DNA of 64,000 nucleotides, taken from NCBI GenBank assembly GCA_009792885.1, contig WMCF01000007.1, forward strand, positions 10,788,278-10,852,277. The letters run 5' to 3'. The DNA comes from Eremophila alpestris peregrina. Its lineage: Eukaryota > Chordata > Aves > Passeriformes > Alaudidae. Under the pieces are notes generated by a model. The model ran no database searches. It was not told the origin of the DNA and saw only the letters and a list, made by a program, of their open reading frames with translations. The position numbers were made by a program, and so were the translations under genes. Of the stretch, positions 13,201 to 28,200 are shown piece after piece (positions within the stretch are counted from its first letter, which is position 1; every line of letters starts with the position of its first letter).

Positions 13201-16200
13201 TCACAACAGGCCCTGCTAAAACGTTTGTCCCCATCATTCTTACAAGCCCCTTTTAAGCCCTGAAAGGTCACAGTGAGGTCTCCCTGGACCCTTCTCTTCT
13301 CCAGGCTGCATAGCCCTAGCTCTTGCAGCTTCTCTTCACAAGAGAGGTGCTCCAGCCCTCTGATGATTTTTGCAGCCCTCCTCTGGACCCACTCCAATGT
13401 GCCCATGTCCTAGCTGTGCTTGTGGAGCCCAGGAGGCAGTACTCCAGGAGGGGTCTCAAGAATGGAGCAGAGACGCAGAATCACCTCCCTCAAAATATGC
13501 ACAAAGACTGCCTTTTGCACTCCATTGTTCTATAGGTTCTATAGGCACTTAGTGACATGATCTGGGTAATACATGTAATAGCAAACCTGGTGTATCTCAG
13601 AGCTGCTACAGGGAAAATGTTTGTTCGTTGTCTGGTTTATTAAACTTGTTAGCAGTTTTGGTAACTTATCTTAAAAGGTTGGCACCTCTGATAATGGATG
13701 CCAGCTGTAGTACAGATATAATAATGCTTTTATATTCTACTCTGGTTTTCTACTTAGTTTTCCCTCTGTTTCATTTAATTTTGTGTTTCCTCTGGCGGCC
13801 AGAACATGAAGCGGCGCAGGCGTCGGGATATTTTACGAGTACAACTAGTACGGATATTTGAGCTGTTGGCAGATGCTGGTGTCATTAGTCACAGGTAGGG
13901 GCAGCACACATGAGAAGTTTTTGGTGTTTGTGAATTTTCACTGATATACTTATGGCTCAGTATAACTAGCATACAAAATTCATTAGTGAATTTCAGTGTA
14001 CCACTAAACAGACATGGGTTTATAAACTTGGAATTTTGCTGGCTTTCTAATCCCTCTCACTCGCATATTCTTTGTCATTGTGTTCTATGTTTTATTTACA
14101 ATGTTACTATTCTCCAGGACATTACTTTGAACAGGCAGAATGTCATGGTCCTCTTGTTTCTGTGTGCTCAGACATTGCACCAGTTGTGCAAATCATAACT
14201 ATTCTGTGATAATTCTGGGAGTTCTGCCTTACTTGGAGTGCTGGTGCTAGTCAGCACATCCTATGCAGAGAAGGCTACTGTGCGTTAATGTTGGACTTTT
14301 GAAGGATGGAGAATGTTAACTTAGTTATTGAGATTTTTTCCTCAGTTTACCCTATGTTTGTAGGGACATTTTCAAAGAAGCAGTTTTGGCATATGTTTTA
14401 CAAAAGTCCCTAGGAAATCTTTTCCTGTGCATGTGGAATTGTGTAAGAACAAGTAGGCTAGGAGGTGGTTAGCTCCCTCCTCCCACTCTGTTCAACAATG
14501 ATACTTAGAGACGTATTTGTCAGCCTTAACAATATAAGCAGCGTGAAATTCTCAATCTTCAAGTGTATTTCAGAATGTTGGCTCAGAAGCATTGCTGAAA
14601 TGTCTATCAGCATGCTGATATTTTAGAGTCCAACTATTAAAATAATCCCTTATCTTTTGAGCTTCTCACTAGGGGAGGGGAAACAGACATTGGGTTTGGG
14701 GATTTTAATTATTATTTTTAACACTTATCCCCAGTATAAGCACTGGTTCTGTGGAAAGATGAGTGATGTCAGATAATTAGGTTTGATTCTTAGTTTGCTT
14801 TCACTGGAGTTTTTTATTTTAATTCTGAAGTAGAAGCTGGATGAAGAAATTAAATATTTGCAGTGATGAGGGTGTAGGGTTTTTCAAAGATAAGAAAAAC
14901 AAGGATGATTTTCAAATGTTGTATGTAATTGCCGTGCTCTTCGATTTTCTAAATTTATTTTATTTGTTCAGTGCAAGTGGTGGCCTTGATAATGAAACAC
15001 ATTCCCTCAACAACACTTTACTTGAGTATGTTGATCTAACAAGACAACTCCTGGAAGCAGAAAATGAAAAGGATTCTGATACACTGAAAGATATCCGATG
15101 CCATTTTAGTGCCTTAGTGGCAAATATCATACAAAATGTTCCAGGTATGTAAAAATGTAACTTCTGATTACTGTGTTTAATATGCAATACATTTTAAAAA
15201 ACCAAAACCAACCAAACAGAAACTAAACAAAAAGGCACTTCTTATCTGAACTTTCAGAATACTTTTATTAAAATAATTTATGACATCAGTTTTGAGTATA
15301 ACTTCAGCAGTATGAGTTTTAAGATAGATTTTTGGTACTGTTTGGCAAAGTCCTGTTGATTGTCTATGTATTTGAGTTCTGTGGACTAATAAAATAGCTT
15401 ATTCTTGTACACTACTGGCAGGACAAACCATGTAGTAAACCTACATCCAGGCATGATGGTGTTAAAATAATAGTGGGTCTTTACATGGATTTTTCCTTTT
15501 ATATTCATAGTTGGAGTTTGTTTGTGTTTCATGCTTTATCTTAAAGAATTACAAGAGGAGTGTGTATAACTGTGGGCTTTTCTTGCAGTACACCAGAGAA
15601 GAAGTGTCTTTCCACAGCAGAGCCTACGCCACAGTCTGTTTATGCTGTTCAGTCACTGGGCAGGTCCTTTCAGTATCATGTTTACTCCCCTGGACAGATA
15701 CAGCGACAGAAACATGCGAATAAACAGACACCAGTACTGTGCATTAAAGGTATTGTAACACTTTGGAATTTTGGAAGTGGATTGTTATGTCAACATGATG
15801 CAAATTTAACATTTGGGCTTTAATTTAGATGTGGTTTTCACATCCATGTTTTAGTGCCTTTTTATTCCTTCTGCTTACATGTGTATTCATGACAGTTCAG
15901 CTTTTCCCATACTGTAACTGTTGCACTTGCTATAGAAATTTGTTACAGTTACTACTGAATGTTCACTTCCTGTGACTTTAGTTCTCATTTGCTTAAGTTG
16001 AAGGCTTTCATCTAAATGTACATTAACAATGAAACTGGTGTATTAACTTTTCAATATATCAGCATTTTGGTATTGATCCTTCCTTGTATTTGAAAGTTGA
16101 GAAAAAATATGATTTAATAATTTCTTGAATAAAATGTTAAACATTTTTTATTACCCCTAGTTTTCTTCTCTTAACAAGTTAGAGTTTAGTTACCTATATT

Positions 16201-19200
16201 TTAATAGACTGAGTAAGAGCACTTCCTGTACCTGAGTCATTAAAATGTGTTTTTCAATTGCTTTCCAAAGGCCATGTCTGCGGTACTTTGTTGTGGCCCT
16301 GTTGCAGACAACGTGGGGCTTTCATCTGATGGCTATTTATACAAATGGCTGGATAATATTTTGGATTCACAAGATAAAAAGGTAATACAGGCAATATCAA
16401 CATTACTTTGCAACTAACAGTGCTTTCAAACACGTTTTAGTGAGTTTGCAGACAGATTTGCCTAAATGCTTTGCTTAAGCTCAAAGCTGTTTTAGTACCA
16501 CAGGGTTTTGCACTGTCCTTCATGTGTATTCACCCTGTTGAGGGAGGTGGTCCCTAATCAGTCTGAGAACAGAAAAACAGAATGGAAGAGGAAAGGACAA
16601 GGGGTGAAGAAGCACTGTATATTCTCTATAAACTGATCAGCCATGCTAAGCTGTAGTAATAAATCAGGTGTTCCACAGATTTAAAGGAGATGAGATTTTT
16701 AACATGAACTCTTGTAAGACCTTAAGAGTTCCTTGGTGTCCTTTGGAGTTGATAAGACAAGGCTTTTCATCTAAACAGTAAGGCAAGCTTTAAAGGTAGG
16801 ACTTCTATTGCCCTATAATGCTAGGACTACATAAAAATACAGCTCCTGTGGGCTACTTTGATTCCAGGGAAGGTGCAAGTCTCCATGCAGATCTCTCCCT
16901 TATATCCCACTGGAATTCTTGCATGTGTTTAAATGCTTCTCTGTATCTAGTGCTTTCAGGTCAGTGTTTCAATGCAAGACTTAAAAATGGTAAATAGCTC
17001 AAACTAGCCTTGGAACTGAAGGGGAAAAAATGTCAGTAGAGCTCTAGTTATTTGTATCAATAATTTATGACTGTGTACAAGTTGAACAGTAAACAGTGTG
17101 ATAGAATCATCTGCTGTTGCTTCAGGCTGTGGTGTCATTGGTTTTGGATGGAACTGATTGTATATTCCCAATGGTTTCAGGTTTCTTAAATATTTACCTA
17201 TTTTATACCTATTTGTAAGTTGCTGTTTTTTTCAACATTTTAAAAAATAAATTTCCTCTTGCCTAGGTTCACCAGCTGGGCTGTGAGGCAGTCATGCTGC
17301 TCTTGGAGCTCAATCCTGACCAGAGTAACCTCATGTACTGGGCTGTTGACCGGTGTTACACAGGTTCCAAGCGGGTGGCAGCTGGCTGCTTTAAAGCCAT
17401 AGCCAGTGTGTTCCAAAACAGGTACTACAGCATTTTTCACATCTTTAACACTTCATTTTCAGAGTGTGCTTTCATGTAGAGCTGTGGGTTTGGCTTCCAT
17501 AGAGAGAAAAGATCACCCACTATTTGTGTGTGTGTGTAACTAGGGAAACTTCCCAAAATGTTATTCTGTCCCCTATCATATTCCTTGTAAACTAAACTTA
17601 AATAAATTCAAATCTTAGAAAACCAAATGTAATTTTACTTTTTTCATTGTTACCATTTTTTTCCTAGGGATTACCAGTGTGACACAGTGACCCTCCTGAA
17701 TCTGATACTATTTAAAGCAGCTGATTCTGCTAGGGCTATCTATGAAGTTGCTATGCAACTATTACAGGTTTGTAAGTTAATTCTGGTTACTATTTTTTTC
17801 TTTTGAAATAAGAATTGTCCTATATATTAAAAAAAAAGTCTGGTTTTGTTTGGCTGTCTTCAGTAATGAAATACTATGTTGGTTTTTTCCTTCTCTATTT
17901 TAGTACATAGTTAAACCAGATCCTTACCTGACACATCCCTGGAAGTCTTTTTCCGTGCACTCAAGACCTGTATTTTCATGATACCTGCTTTTTCAAGAAA
18001 CAACCTAAATCAGGGGCCTCTTGATTTGGCCCTGAAACAGAGTGATATATAGCTCCATTTTTCCAAAAGCACCTCAGAGAGAAGCAAATTGCTTCCCAAG
18101 CCTTCACAGTCTGCTGGGGTAGCAATCAGTTTTCTGATTTTTGTGCTATTACCGAACACTTTTTCATCTGTCCATGTGGAAAGATGACAGTGAAAATCTT
18201 GTTACCCATTTAATTTTCTTTTGTATATTCCTATCTGAGGTCATTTAGGGGTAAGCTTAAGGCAGCATTAGTGTTTTAAAATCTGTGGTGGTAGTAACTC
18301 AGACCTTAAATCTTGGAGATTTTTTCAAAGGTCTTTGTTGTCAGCTAAATTTAAAATGGAGTCCTCAGTGAATTATTGAAACACCCTTATTGATACATCA
18401 TCCACATCTTTCTTATCAAATGGACACTACTTCTTAAGATCAGCCCAAATTGATTTTTAAAGTATCAGAGTGCTTTAGCCTCTGGCTGCATCTCTACCAC
18501 ATCAAAGATTGTGTTGTCTCATAGATGGGAAATGCAAATGTTTGCATTGTTTGTAAATTCAAATATTAAATAGTGTTTTGCGTTTCATTATAGATGAATT
18601 TGTATTTAAGATGGTATTTTGTGAAAGCAGATTTTGGAACTTTATTGCTGGAAACTCTTCAAGTGGAATGTATCTTAGTTAGTTGTCTTTTGATTTACCA
18701 CAGTGTTAGCAAATGCTATAGGTGTATGGAGATCTGCATAGACAAGAAACATTAAATGAGAGTAGATACATGAACTTAAGAAGTGATTTTTATATAAAAA
18801 ATTTCTACAGTAGCTCTATACTTAGCTTCAAATTCTGATCATTACTGTTGCAGATTTTGGAACCAAAGATGTTCCGTTACGCTCACAAACTGGAAGTCCA
18901 GCGGATGGATGGGGTTTTGGGACAGCCTTCTCCTTTACCACATTTGTACTCCATGTCATATTACCAACTGTCAGAAGAATTAGCAAGGACTTACCCTGAG
19001 TTGACACTTGCTATCTTCTCAGGTAAGATTTTAAAACAAAACAAAAAACTTCTTCAAGTCAAAAGCATTGTACAAAATGTGTCTTTCTTATTTTTCAATA
19101 ACTGATTTATCTGTAAGTCACTAAAATCAGGACACCAACATCATCATACCAAATAGAGACAAAAAAGCCTACTGCAGTTTTATTCACTTGTGTTTGAAAT

Positions 19201-22200
19201 ATATTGGAAGTGAAAGAACATGAATCAAAAATATTCTTACTGACTTTCTAATAACCATGATAAATCAGATTATAGAAATAATTTGCAGTTGTTTATTAAA
19301 ATTATTCTTTCATTGTTCTCTCTAGTGTGTTCTTTACTGTAGATTGCTTAAGTACATTATTCTGTAGCATTTTTACACAATTGCAGAATAGTAACCTATT
19401 ATATAAATTCAAAAAAACAAAACTTCTTGGACTAATTATAGAAGAAAAAATTTTAGTGTGGTTTTTTGCCAAACTTGTTACATTTTTTATGCCATAGGTT
19501 TTTTAGTTCCCTCCTTCAATTAGAGAAATGTATGCACACATCCACACACACATATGTGTGTATATATATATATGCATACTAATGTGACTTCTTCAACATA
19601 ATGCTTGTCAGCAGTGTCTTCAGTTAGCTCTGCTGAAGACTGGACTTTATCATAATGAAATGGCACTAGCCAGCTAAACAAACACACTGCACCTGTATCA
19701 GCATTACATTATATCAGTATGGTGTGCTGAGCTCATGGTTGTTATCACCACGCCAGTTCTTGTTATTGATTTGGAATTCGTGTATGTACCTAATTTTTGA
19801 CTGGCAGAAGTAAGTCAGAGAATCCAGACAGCTCACCCAGCTGGGAGACAGGTGATGCTGCACTATCTGCTGCCATGGATGAACAACATTGAGTTGGTAG
19901 ACTTGAAACCCTTGCCAACCATTCGTCGGCCAGATGAAGATGAAGAAGATTCTCTGAAAGACAGAGAAATGATGGTGAACAGCAGGCGATGGCTCCGAGG
20001 AGAAGGCTGGGGATCACCACAGGCTACAGCTATGGTTCTGAACAATCTGATGTACATGACTGCAAAGGTAAAATTGATTCCTTAAGTGCTTATCTTGTTT
20101 CAGTGGATTGTTCTGTTTAGGATGCAAGAAAACACTGTTCAGAGATACTATGTCACCAAGCTTTCAAGAGTTACTGCTCATATTTGTGAAGATGCTTTAT
20201 ATACCCAAACTATACCCTGTAGTTTTGAGGTGTTCCAAGAAATAAGTAATACGTAACATAAATGTTATAAGTAATTGTTATGTATAGTAAAGTATATAAC
20301 TAATGTTTTGCAATATAGATGCCTAGCTGGATAGAGAATACCAAACTGCATCTATACCTATGATCTCAAAGTGGAATTTTGGGACCTGTCTTGCTACCAG
20401 AGGCTGATTGACTCTCCTTCTTCCCAACATAGCTACTTACAACAGAGAAGAAATATGACAAGAGATTCTCTTGTTATATGAGAACCCTCCTGATGAGAAA
20501 TCGTGTTTTGAACTATCAGTTAAAAGCTCTTGTCAGTGTGTGGTTCATGGAGTTTTATTCTATCAGCAACTGGGAGACTGGGTCTCTCTTAAAATTCACA
20601 GAATTGTTAGAGTTGAAAGGGAGCTCTGGAGATCATCAGGACCAATACCCCTGCCATGGCAGGGTCACCATGACCAAGTTACACAGGAACTTGTCTGGGT
20701 GGGTTTTTGGTCTCCAGAGAAGGAGGCTTCATGACCTCCCTCAGCAGCCTGTTCCAGTGCTCTGCCACCCTGAAAGGAAAGAAAGTCTTCATGTTGAGAT
20801 GGAACTTCTTGTGCTTTAGTGTATGCCCATTGCTCCTCATCCTGTTGCCGGGCACCACTAAAAAGAATCTGGCTTCATCTTATTGACCTCTGAGATACTT
20901 ACAGGCGTTAATGAGACCCCCCCTCAGTCTTCTCTAGCCTAAAAAGGCCCAGCTTCCTCAGTCTAATGTATTATAAATCAATGAAATACACACATATATA
21001 AAGTATGTACACATATCTTTAGATATATTTTTATACATTTATGTCTATAAAAGAAAATAGCTATTTCCAAAATATATTTGTAAAAATACATGTGAAAGCA
21101 TCGTTCGGGAACATTAAAAATGTAAGAGTTTCCTACAAGATTTATGACTCTTTTTCTATAGCCTGTTTCACTTGATCAGTACAGATCACACTTCTGAGTA
21201 CAGTGTTTTCTGATGGAGTTTTCAAGACATACATTAATTTTGTTTTCTAGTATGGTGATGAAGTGGCTTGGTCAGAGATAGAAAATGTCTGGACTACTTT
21301 GGCAGACAGCTGGCCAAAGAATCTGAAAATAATTTTGCACTTCTTGATCAGTATTTGTGGAGTGAACAGTGAACCCAGCCTTTTGCCTTATGTAAGTATG
21401 TGACAGATCTCTCATTGGTGCTTATTGATATTTTAAAAATTAGTAGCAGCAAAGATCACCAAACAAAAATGTGAGGTAGGATTTATTGTATCAGTATATC
21501 CACCCTGTATTTTATGACCACTAATACTATGAACAAGTCAAATTCATTTCTTTTGTTTGTGTTACTTTGGACATCTATGTCAAAATTACAGAATCAAATT
21601 GTCAATCAGTTAAATCCATTCATTTGTCATTCATGGAATGGACTTGAGAAGGGAAATCAAGGAGAAAGGATATCTCACCTTAAAGATTGCTGAGGCTTCC
21701 TTAAGACAACTTATTGATTTGCTGAGGGTGATAAGTCTGAAACAGTCCACTAGGTGTTACGAGTTGTCAAAATTCAGGACTTGATGAAGACCACAGACCT
21801 TATTTAGTGATGAAATAATAAAAAAAGTTGAAGACTTACTAAAATTCTACATATCTTAGCATTTTCTTTTCCTTTGCAAAAGAAGACATCTGAAGAGTTT
21901 GATAGCTAAACTTGGATTAATTTTCTTAAGAGTACACACTGATCAAGTTTTTTCCCATGCTATAATTTAGTATATTCCTAAAAAGCAGACAGATAATGCA
22001 GGAAAATAAAGCACCAGTCATGCTCTGCAGAACATCATTCTTTCATGACCAAGTACTATACCAAAAAATCCCCACCAACCATCCCAAGCACTCTCAAAAC
22101 CAATTTTATATTACATGAAAATGTATGTGAGAGCATTGCAGTATAGCATGAAGAAAAGTATGATAACTGAAGGAAAAGAAATAATATAGAACTGTGAAAT

Positions 22201-25200
22201 GTATTTTAAAAATTATATCAGAGTGCATTTGTTCCAGTGTGGCTCTCAGGTGCTGCTAAAACCTTTGTAAGAAAATCTTTTGCTTAGAAAATTTTCAGGA
22301 GACATACTGTCAAACTTTATTGTCAGAAGACTGGAACTCAGAAGATTTACTTTCTTACTGTTGTTATGTATTTCCCATGCGTGCTGCTATTGGCAGCTGG
22401 GAAAGCAACTTTGGTTGCTTTTAGAACTAGAGTAAGTTTCATGTATCTTCCCTTGCAGTGCAGGTAGATACAGATTCTAACCAAGTTGTGCTATTCAAAT
22501 CTCTTCATATAAATACATATATCTTTATATATGTTTTTTTATGGCAGGTAAAGAAAGTCATTGTTTATTTGGGTAGAGACAAAACAATGCAACTACTAGA
22601 AGAGCTGGTGAGTGAACTTCAGCTTACAGATCCTGTCAGTTCAGGAGTCACCCATATGGACAATCCTCCATATTACCGCATTACATCCAGTTACAAAATC
22701 CCCTCTGTCACTTCAGGTAAGCATTTACTGATTTAACTAACTTAAACTGTTATTACTGTAAATTATAAACATGCTGCTATCAATCAGTTATGCTACTGAG
22801 TGCATTTGTAAATATTCAGTAGGAGTGCAGGGTTCTGTTTCTAAAAATAAGGTTAAAAGTTTGTTTTACAAGATCTGCAGTTTTTGGTGTAGCCAGTGTT
22901 CTTACTGAAGAACATCTGATAGATTCACAAGGGGCAGGTTTGTCTTAATATATGCATCAGACTTCATCTGTGTTCAGACCTTTTACGCTGTTTACCCTCA
23001 TTATATGACTTCTATGTCTAGTCAGTCAAACTATGGGGAAAAATATATATAATTTTAAATCCATCCAGGTTGTTATCAGTTCTGTTACAGACACAAACTG
23101 CATCCATAGGAATTGTTTCAAGAGGATTTAAGTTCACTCACTTAGGAAAATTTATCTAGAAATCATTAACGATAGATCAATCATCAAAAAACCCCCAAGT
23201 GCCAAAAATACCGTAAGTGTCTACCTCATGCTTCAATCCAAGAACATGCTGAGAAATGTGGGGAAAAGCGGTCTTATTTTGGTGGAGTATCCATCTGTCA
23301 GACTGAGCTGCAGAGGACACAGATTCAGGGAGGATATCTGAGCAAGGCCTTACGTTTTGTGCTGCAAATTTGTCAGTATTGTGAAGCAGCTGGGACCTAT
23401 CACATGGTATAATCTGAATCACAAGGTGAATGCATTGGCACTTGTTCTTGAAAGTGTTTAAAAAATTTGAAGAAAATTCTGTGGCTCCTGTACTTTATGT
23501 AATTTAGGATAGCAAAGGCTGGAAGGGTGCAAAATTGCTTCCAATTGTGGCTGTCAGTTCAGTGTGATGCTTGCAAATTTCTCCTAAAAGAAAATTGTTA
23601 AAAGCTTCACCACAGGCTATTAAGTTTTAATCCTTGATCTATTTGTGGTTTGAATTAACTGGAAAACAAAGTCCAACTACATTTTATAGATTACTGTGAG
23701 ACGTATAATACAGGAAGAAAGGAAATAGATCTCTGGATACTGCTTACAAAACTTTCTACTTAATTTACATTGAAAAGGTAGAGATTGCTGGAATAGATTA
23801 TTTTTATTTTTTCCAGTTAGTGAAATCATGGTAGCAGCTCACAATCCTTTATTGCAAGTGAAAGTATTTTGTATGGCTCAGTTTATATTTGTGCCAATTG
23901 CTGTAGAATAAACCTGGTTAGGGCTCTGGGCAAGGACCAGTAAATAAGTGTGATCATGTAGTGCTTAAGACTACTTTTCCTTTTTATTGACCAACCTTTT
24001 TCCTTGTCCATAATTCACAGGTACCACTTCTAGTAGCAATACAATGGTGGCTCCCACAGATGGCAACCCTGACAGTAAACACATGAAAGACAGCATTGAA
24101 GAGAAGTAAGTATCTCTTCAAAGAGCAGTTATTAGTTGAATTACAGGAATTCCTGCTGGGTGCTATAAATACTCCCATCTCAGCAGCTCCAGATATGTCA
24201 ACATTGCAGGGATTACATTCCATGTAATGTCATGCATGTCCACAGAACTGGAATACTATTTGGGATTAACAGTAGCAGCCTCAATTGTAGTTTGAATTCC
24301 AGTCCAGGTCATGCATTGTATTGCTACAGCTATACTGTTTTGGATGCCTAAAGTAGCTGCTATTACACTGGATTGTGTATGTTCATGTAAAAGCAATTCT
24401 ACTCTAAGGTGGGGCTGGTGAGACACTGGAACAGATTGCCCAGGGAAGTGGATGCCCCATCTCTGGAAGTGTTCAAGGCCAGGCTGGACAGGGCTCTGAG
24501 CAACCTGGTCTAGTGGAAGGTGTTCCTGCCCATGGCAGCAGGGTTGGACCCAGATAATCTTTAAGGTCCCTTCCATTCCAAGTCATTCTGTGATTTTTTG
24601 ATTCGTGAACTGGTTTATTACCTCACTGGAAATGAACAGTTCCTATGTGTTGCAAGGTGGTTTATTTTCCCTAACTGGAGTATTTGGATGCCTGGTATCG
24701 GTGTCAAGATACCTTACAGCTAACTTTAAAACAGATTTCTCCCTCCCTAACTTTTGAGCTATTTAAACATAATCTTTTGGAGAAATCTGGCAGACGCTGT
24801 TACTGAGGCTGGTGGAAGGCAAACAGTTAATATAGACTTAGTCAGGCTGTGTACTTGGAGCTCAGCAGTAACTGACTGTGGGCATTGTGTCATTTTGTGT
24901 TCATATGGATAGCTAACCTTCAAGTAAAAAGGGAGTGGAGACTGTAATTAGCATGAGCAAAATCTGCACATGTGCCATTACTGTAGAGTAGCAGCTATGT
25001 TTTAAATTCACAAATGAGTTTCTGACGACTTGTTTGAGACCTTTAATAATTACAGTTCTGATACAATTTGCCAGTTGGATACTTTCATTCTTTCACAAGG
25101 ATAATTATGTCAATATAATTAGAATAGTAAGTACATTGGTAGAGGCAACCCCAATACCTAAATTAAGTGGGGGTAAGTTGTATGATAGTAAATCACAGAA

Positions 25201-28200
25201 ACCTGGAATGTGAGGTGTCATTCAGATTTCAGCTTAGCAAGGCACAGAGAAGTGCTTGGCTGCTATGGGGGCTCAAGCTGAAGAAATTCGTAAAGTAATA
25301 AAGGCAGTTTTGAAAGTCTCTGTGAGTTTTGCCATATAATGTAGGGTTGTCTTAAACCTCCCAGGGTATATGCTTCTTGATAAGATGTACCCTGTACATC
25401 CTGGACTTGCCAGGAGGAGAAAATTTTAGAAGCATACATAGAAAAAGTTTGTAAATGGTGCTTTTAGCACTCTGATTTCTCTGATTTTTTTATAGTTTAT
25501 TAGATTAGCAAGGTATGATCTTGGACACTGTGTGTGTATACATACATATGTCTCTGCCAGATCACATATTTTGATTGCCTTAGGATTTTGTTATTTTGTT
25601 CAAGAGTGAGAATAACTTATGTAAAATGATAACAAATATTTTAATGGGCTTAAATGTTAGTGAAATGATGAAACAGAAATATAATTTATAGTGGACAATC
25701 TCTTTGAATCCCCTTATCTGGTGTTGCTAGAGAAGGTGTGTCTTACACAGCTGAGATGCTTTGACATCATGTTGATTATCCTCGTGAGACGAATTGCTTT
25801 TTGTATAAGAGTTTTGGTGAAATACAGTTTTACTGAGAGACCCTGATGAATGTTTGTCACAGAATGTCAGTCACTGACTCTGCTTTATTTGCACCCACAG
25901 CTATGCACACCTGGACATCTACAGTGGGTTGAACAGCAACTTAAACCGCCAGCACCACAGACTGGAATCTCGCTACAGCAGCAGCTCTGGAGGATCATAT
26001 GAAGAGGAAAAAAGTAATATTCTTTATTTTAAATTTTTTTTTGAATAGCACACAGAAGTTTCACAAGTTAATACTTCTACTGAAGGTTGTGGAACATAAA
26101 GAAAGGAGCATTATCAGTGTTTTTTGCATGAACCTATTAAAAATTAGGGTTTTAAAAATCTTCCTCCATCTTACTACTGCTATTGAAATCTAGCATACAT
26201 TTGACTGCAATAAAATATTCAAGGAAGATAATATGCTTTGTTCTCTTTGCTGTCCTCTGGAATGCATTGTGAACATCTTCCTAAATGAAGATTTCCTTTG
26301 ACAGTTAGGCACAAGAAACAGAAATGAGCAGGATGAAGATGACATTTTAAGAAAGGTGATGGTAGAGAAGTTTTTTTTTAAAAAGGAAAATTACAAGTAA
26401 TTGTTCAAGGATAGCATTCTTTGTCTTATTTAAAAAAAGAAAAAATTTAATCAAAACTTTCTTTGAAGCCATAGCAGAGGAAAATGTAGCAGGAAAAAAA
26501 CTGTGTCCAACTACTACTGTTTACAGCTGGCTGACCTTCCCCTCTCCTAGATCTCAGCTTTTCAAGAATTTTAAAATATTTCTTCAGAAGACTGTAACAC
26601 ACAGAAATATGCACTATAAATATATTTCTGGTTTAATCTTCTGTCGTGTTAGGTGATTCAATGCCTCTCTATTCCAACTGGCGGTTGAAGGTGATGGAGC
26701 ACAATCAAGGAGAGCCCCTCCCTTTCCCACCTTCTGGAGGTTGCTGGTCACCACTGGTGGATTACTTGCCTGAAACTTCTCCCCCGGGCATGTCACTTCA
26801 CAGGTAGCTGTTCTGGCAATGCCAGTGGCAATGCATTATGTTCTCATTTGAGTTGCACAAATACAGTAATTTGAAGACAGCAGATTAAAGGGCAGCTGAT
26901 AATACATTTGTTTTCTGTGGGTTTACTCACAAGTCTAGCAATTTAAGATTAATCAACCTTTTAATCTGGAGGGTTAAAGTGTTTCTATTTTTATTATGAG
27001 TGTTCATCTTTTCCCTTATAATACAGCTTTATGAATGTTTATAGACTGAAAAATACAAGTTAGAATCATATGAAGCTCTTTGCAGCTCTTCATGAAATTC
27101 CTGTCATATTCTTCTAACATCCTGTTCTTTTTTGTTTTAGATGCAATATAGCAGTGATTCTTTTGACTGATTTGATAGTTGACCACAGTGTAAAGGTGGA
27201 ATGGGGAGGATACTTGCATCTTTTGCTTCATGCAATTTTTATAGGTAATTAACTTCTTTCAGAAATACTTACAGTAACCTGAGGGATTCTCAGCTGTTCG
27301 TTTTGATCTTTAAATTAATTTTTGCCATTGTACTGAAACCCCATTAATTTGATAGTATTTACAGTATTTTTAAAAGTTCAATTAAATGTCTTTCAGCTTA
27401 GTTACTATTATTAAGTTTTTCAAAGTTGTTTTAAGGCAGTTTCTTTTGGAGTCACTTCTTGTAGAAGACACAGTAAAATTGAACTTCTTTCAGTTTATAA
27501 GTGTAGTAATTTTCATACAGAGCACAGATTAGGTTCTTACTAAAATTTTTTCTTACTTAAAATTACTTTGTACTTTAACGTTGCATGGGATTATCAGATA
27601 TATTTTAGTCTGATCAACATACAGTTTGTTGAACTGTATTATGTTGTTTCTGTATTGAAACACTATAAAAATACTGTTTAGGGAATTCTGTATCTGTTAT
27701 TAGGTAAAGTATAACACACCAATTTGAAGGCTGTTTTTTTAATATAATGTAATTTAGCATGCCCTTTCAATATCATAAGGCCTTGCTGTTCTCCTCTTGT
27801 GTTAGGTTTTGACCACGGTCACCCTGAAGTCTATGAGCATTGTAAGCGACTGCTGCTGCATCTGCTGATAGTGATGGGCTCTGGCAGTAATGTCCAGTCT
27901 GTTGCTTCTGTCCTACTCAGAAACAGAGAATTCAATGAGTCCAGGGTGCTGACTGTCAAGCAAACTACTCATTTAGATTACACTTTCACAGGTATGCTTT
28001 TGATTCATTACATGTTGCTTGTTAAAATGACATGGGAAGTTATCTCTTTGTACAGGCATTATTAAGATTTCTGTTGTTTGTAATATTTTCCTGAAGCCTT
28101 AGCATTAAAATGTATTTCTTTGGATTTTAATGAAGTCAGAATGAATGGAGTTCTCATTAGCACTTCATGCTCAGTCATGAAAGTAGGGAGCATAGTTGAA

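Noticed and set aside
24256..24576. 106-codon - strand open frame
   Set aside because: Mostly the antisense of a CR1 3' end.
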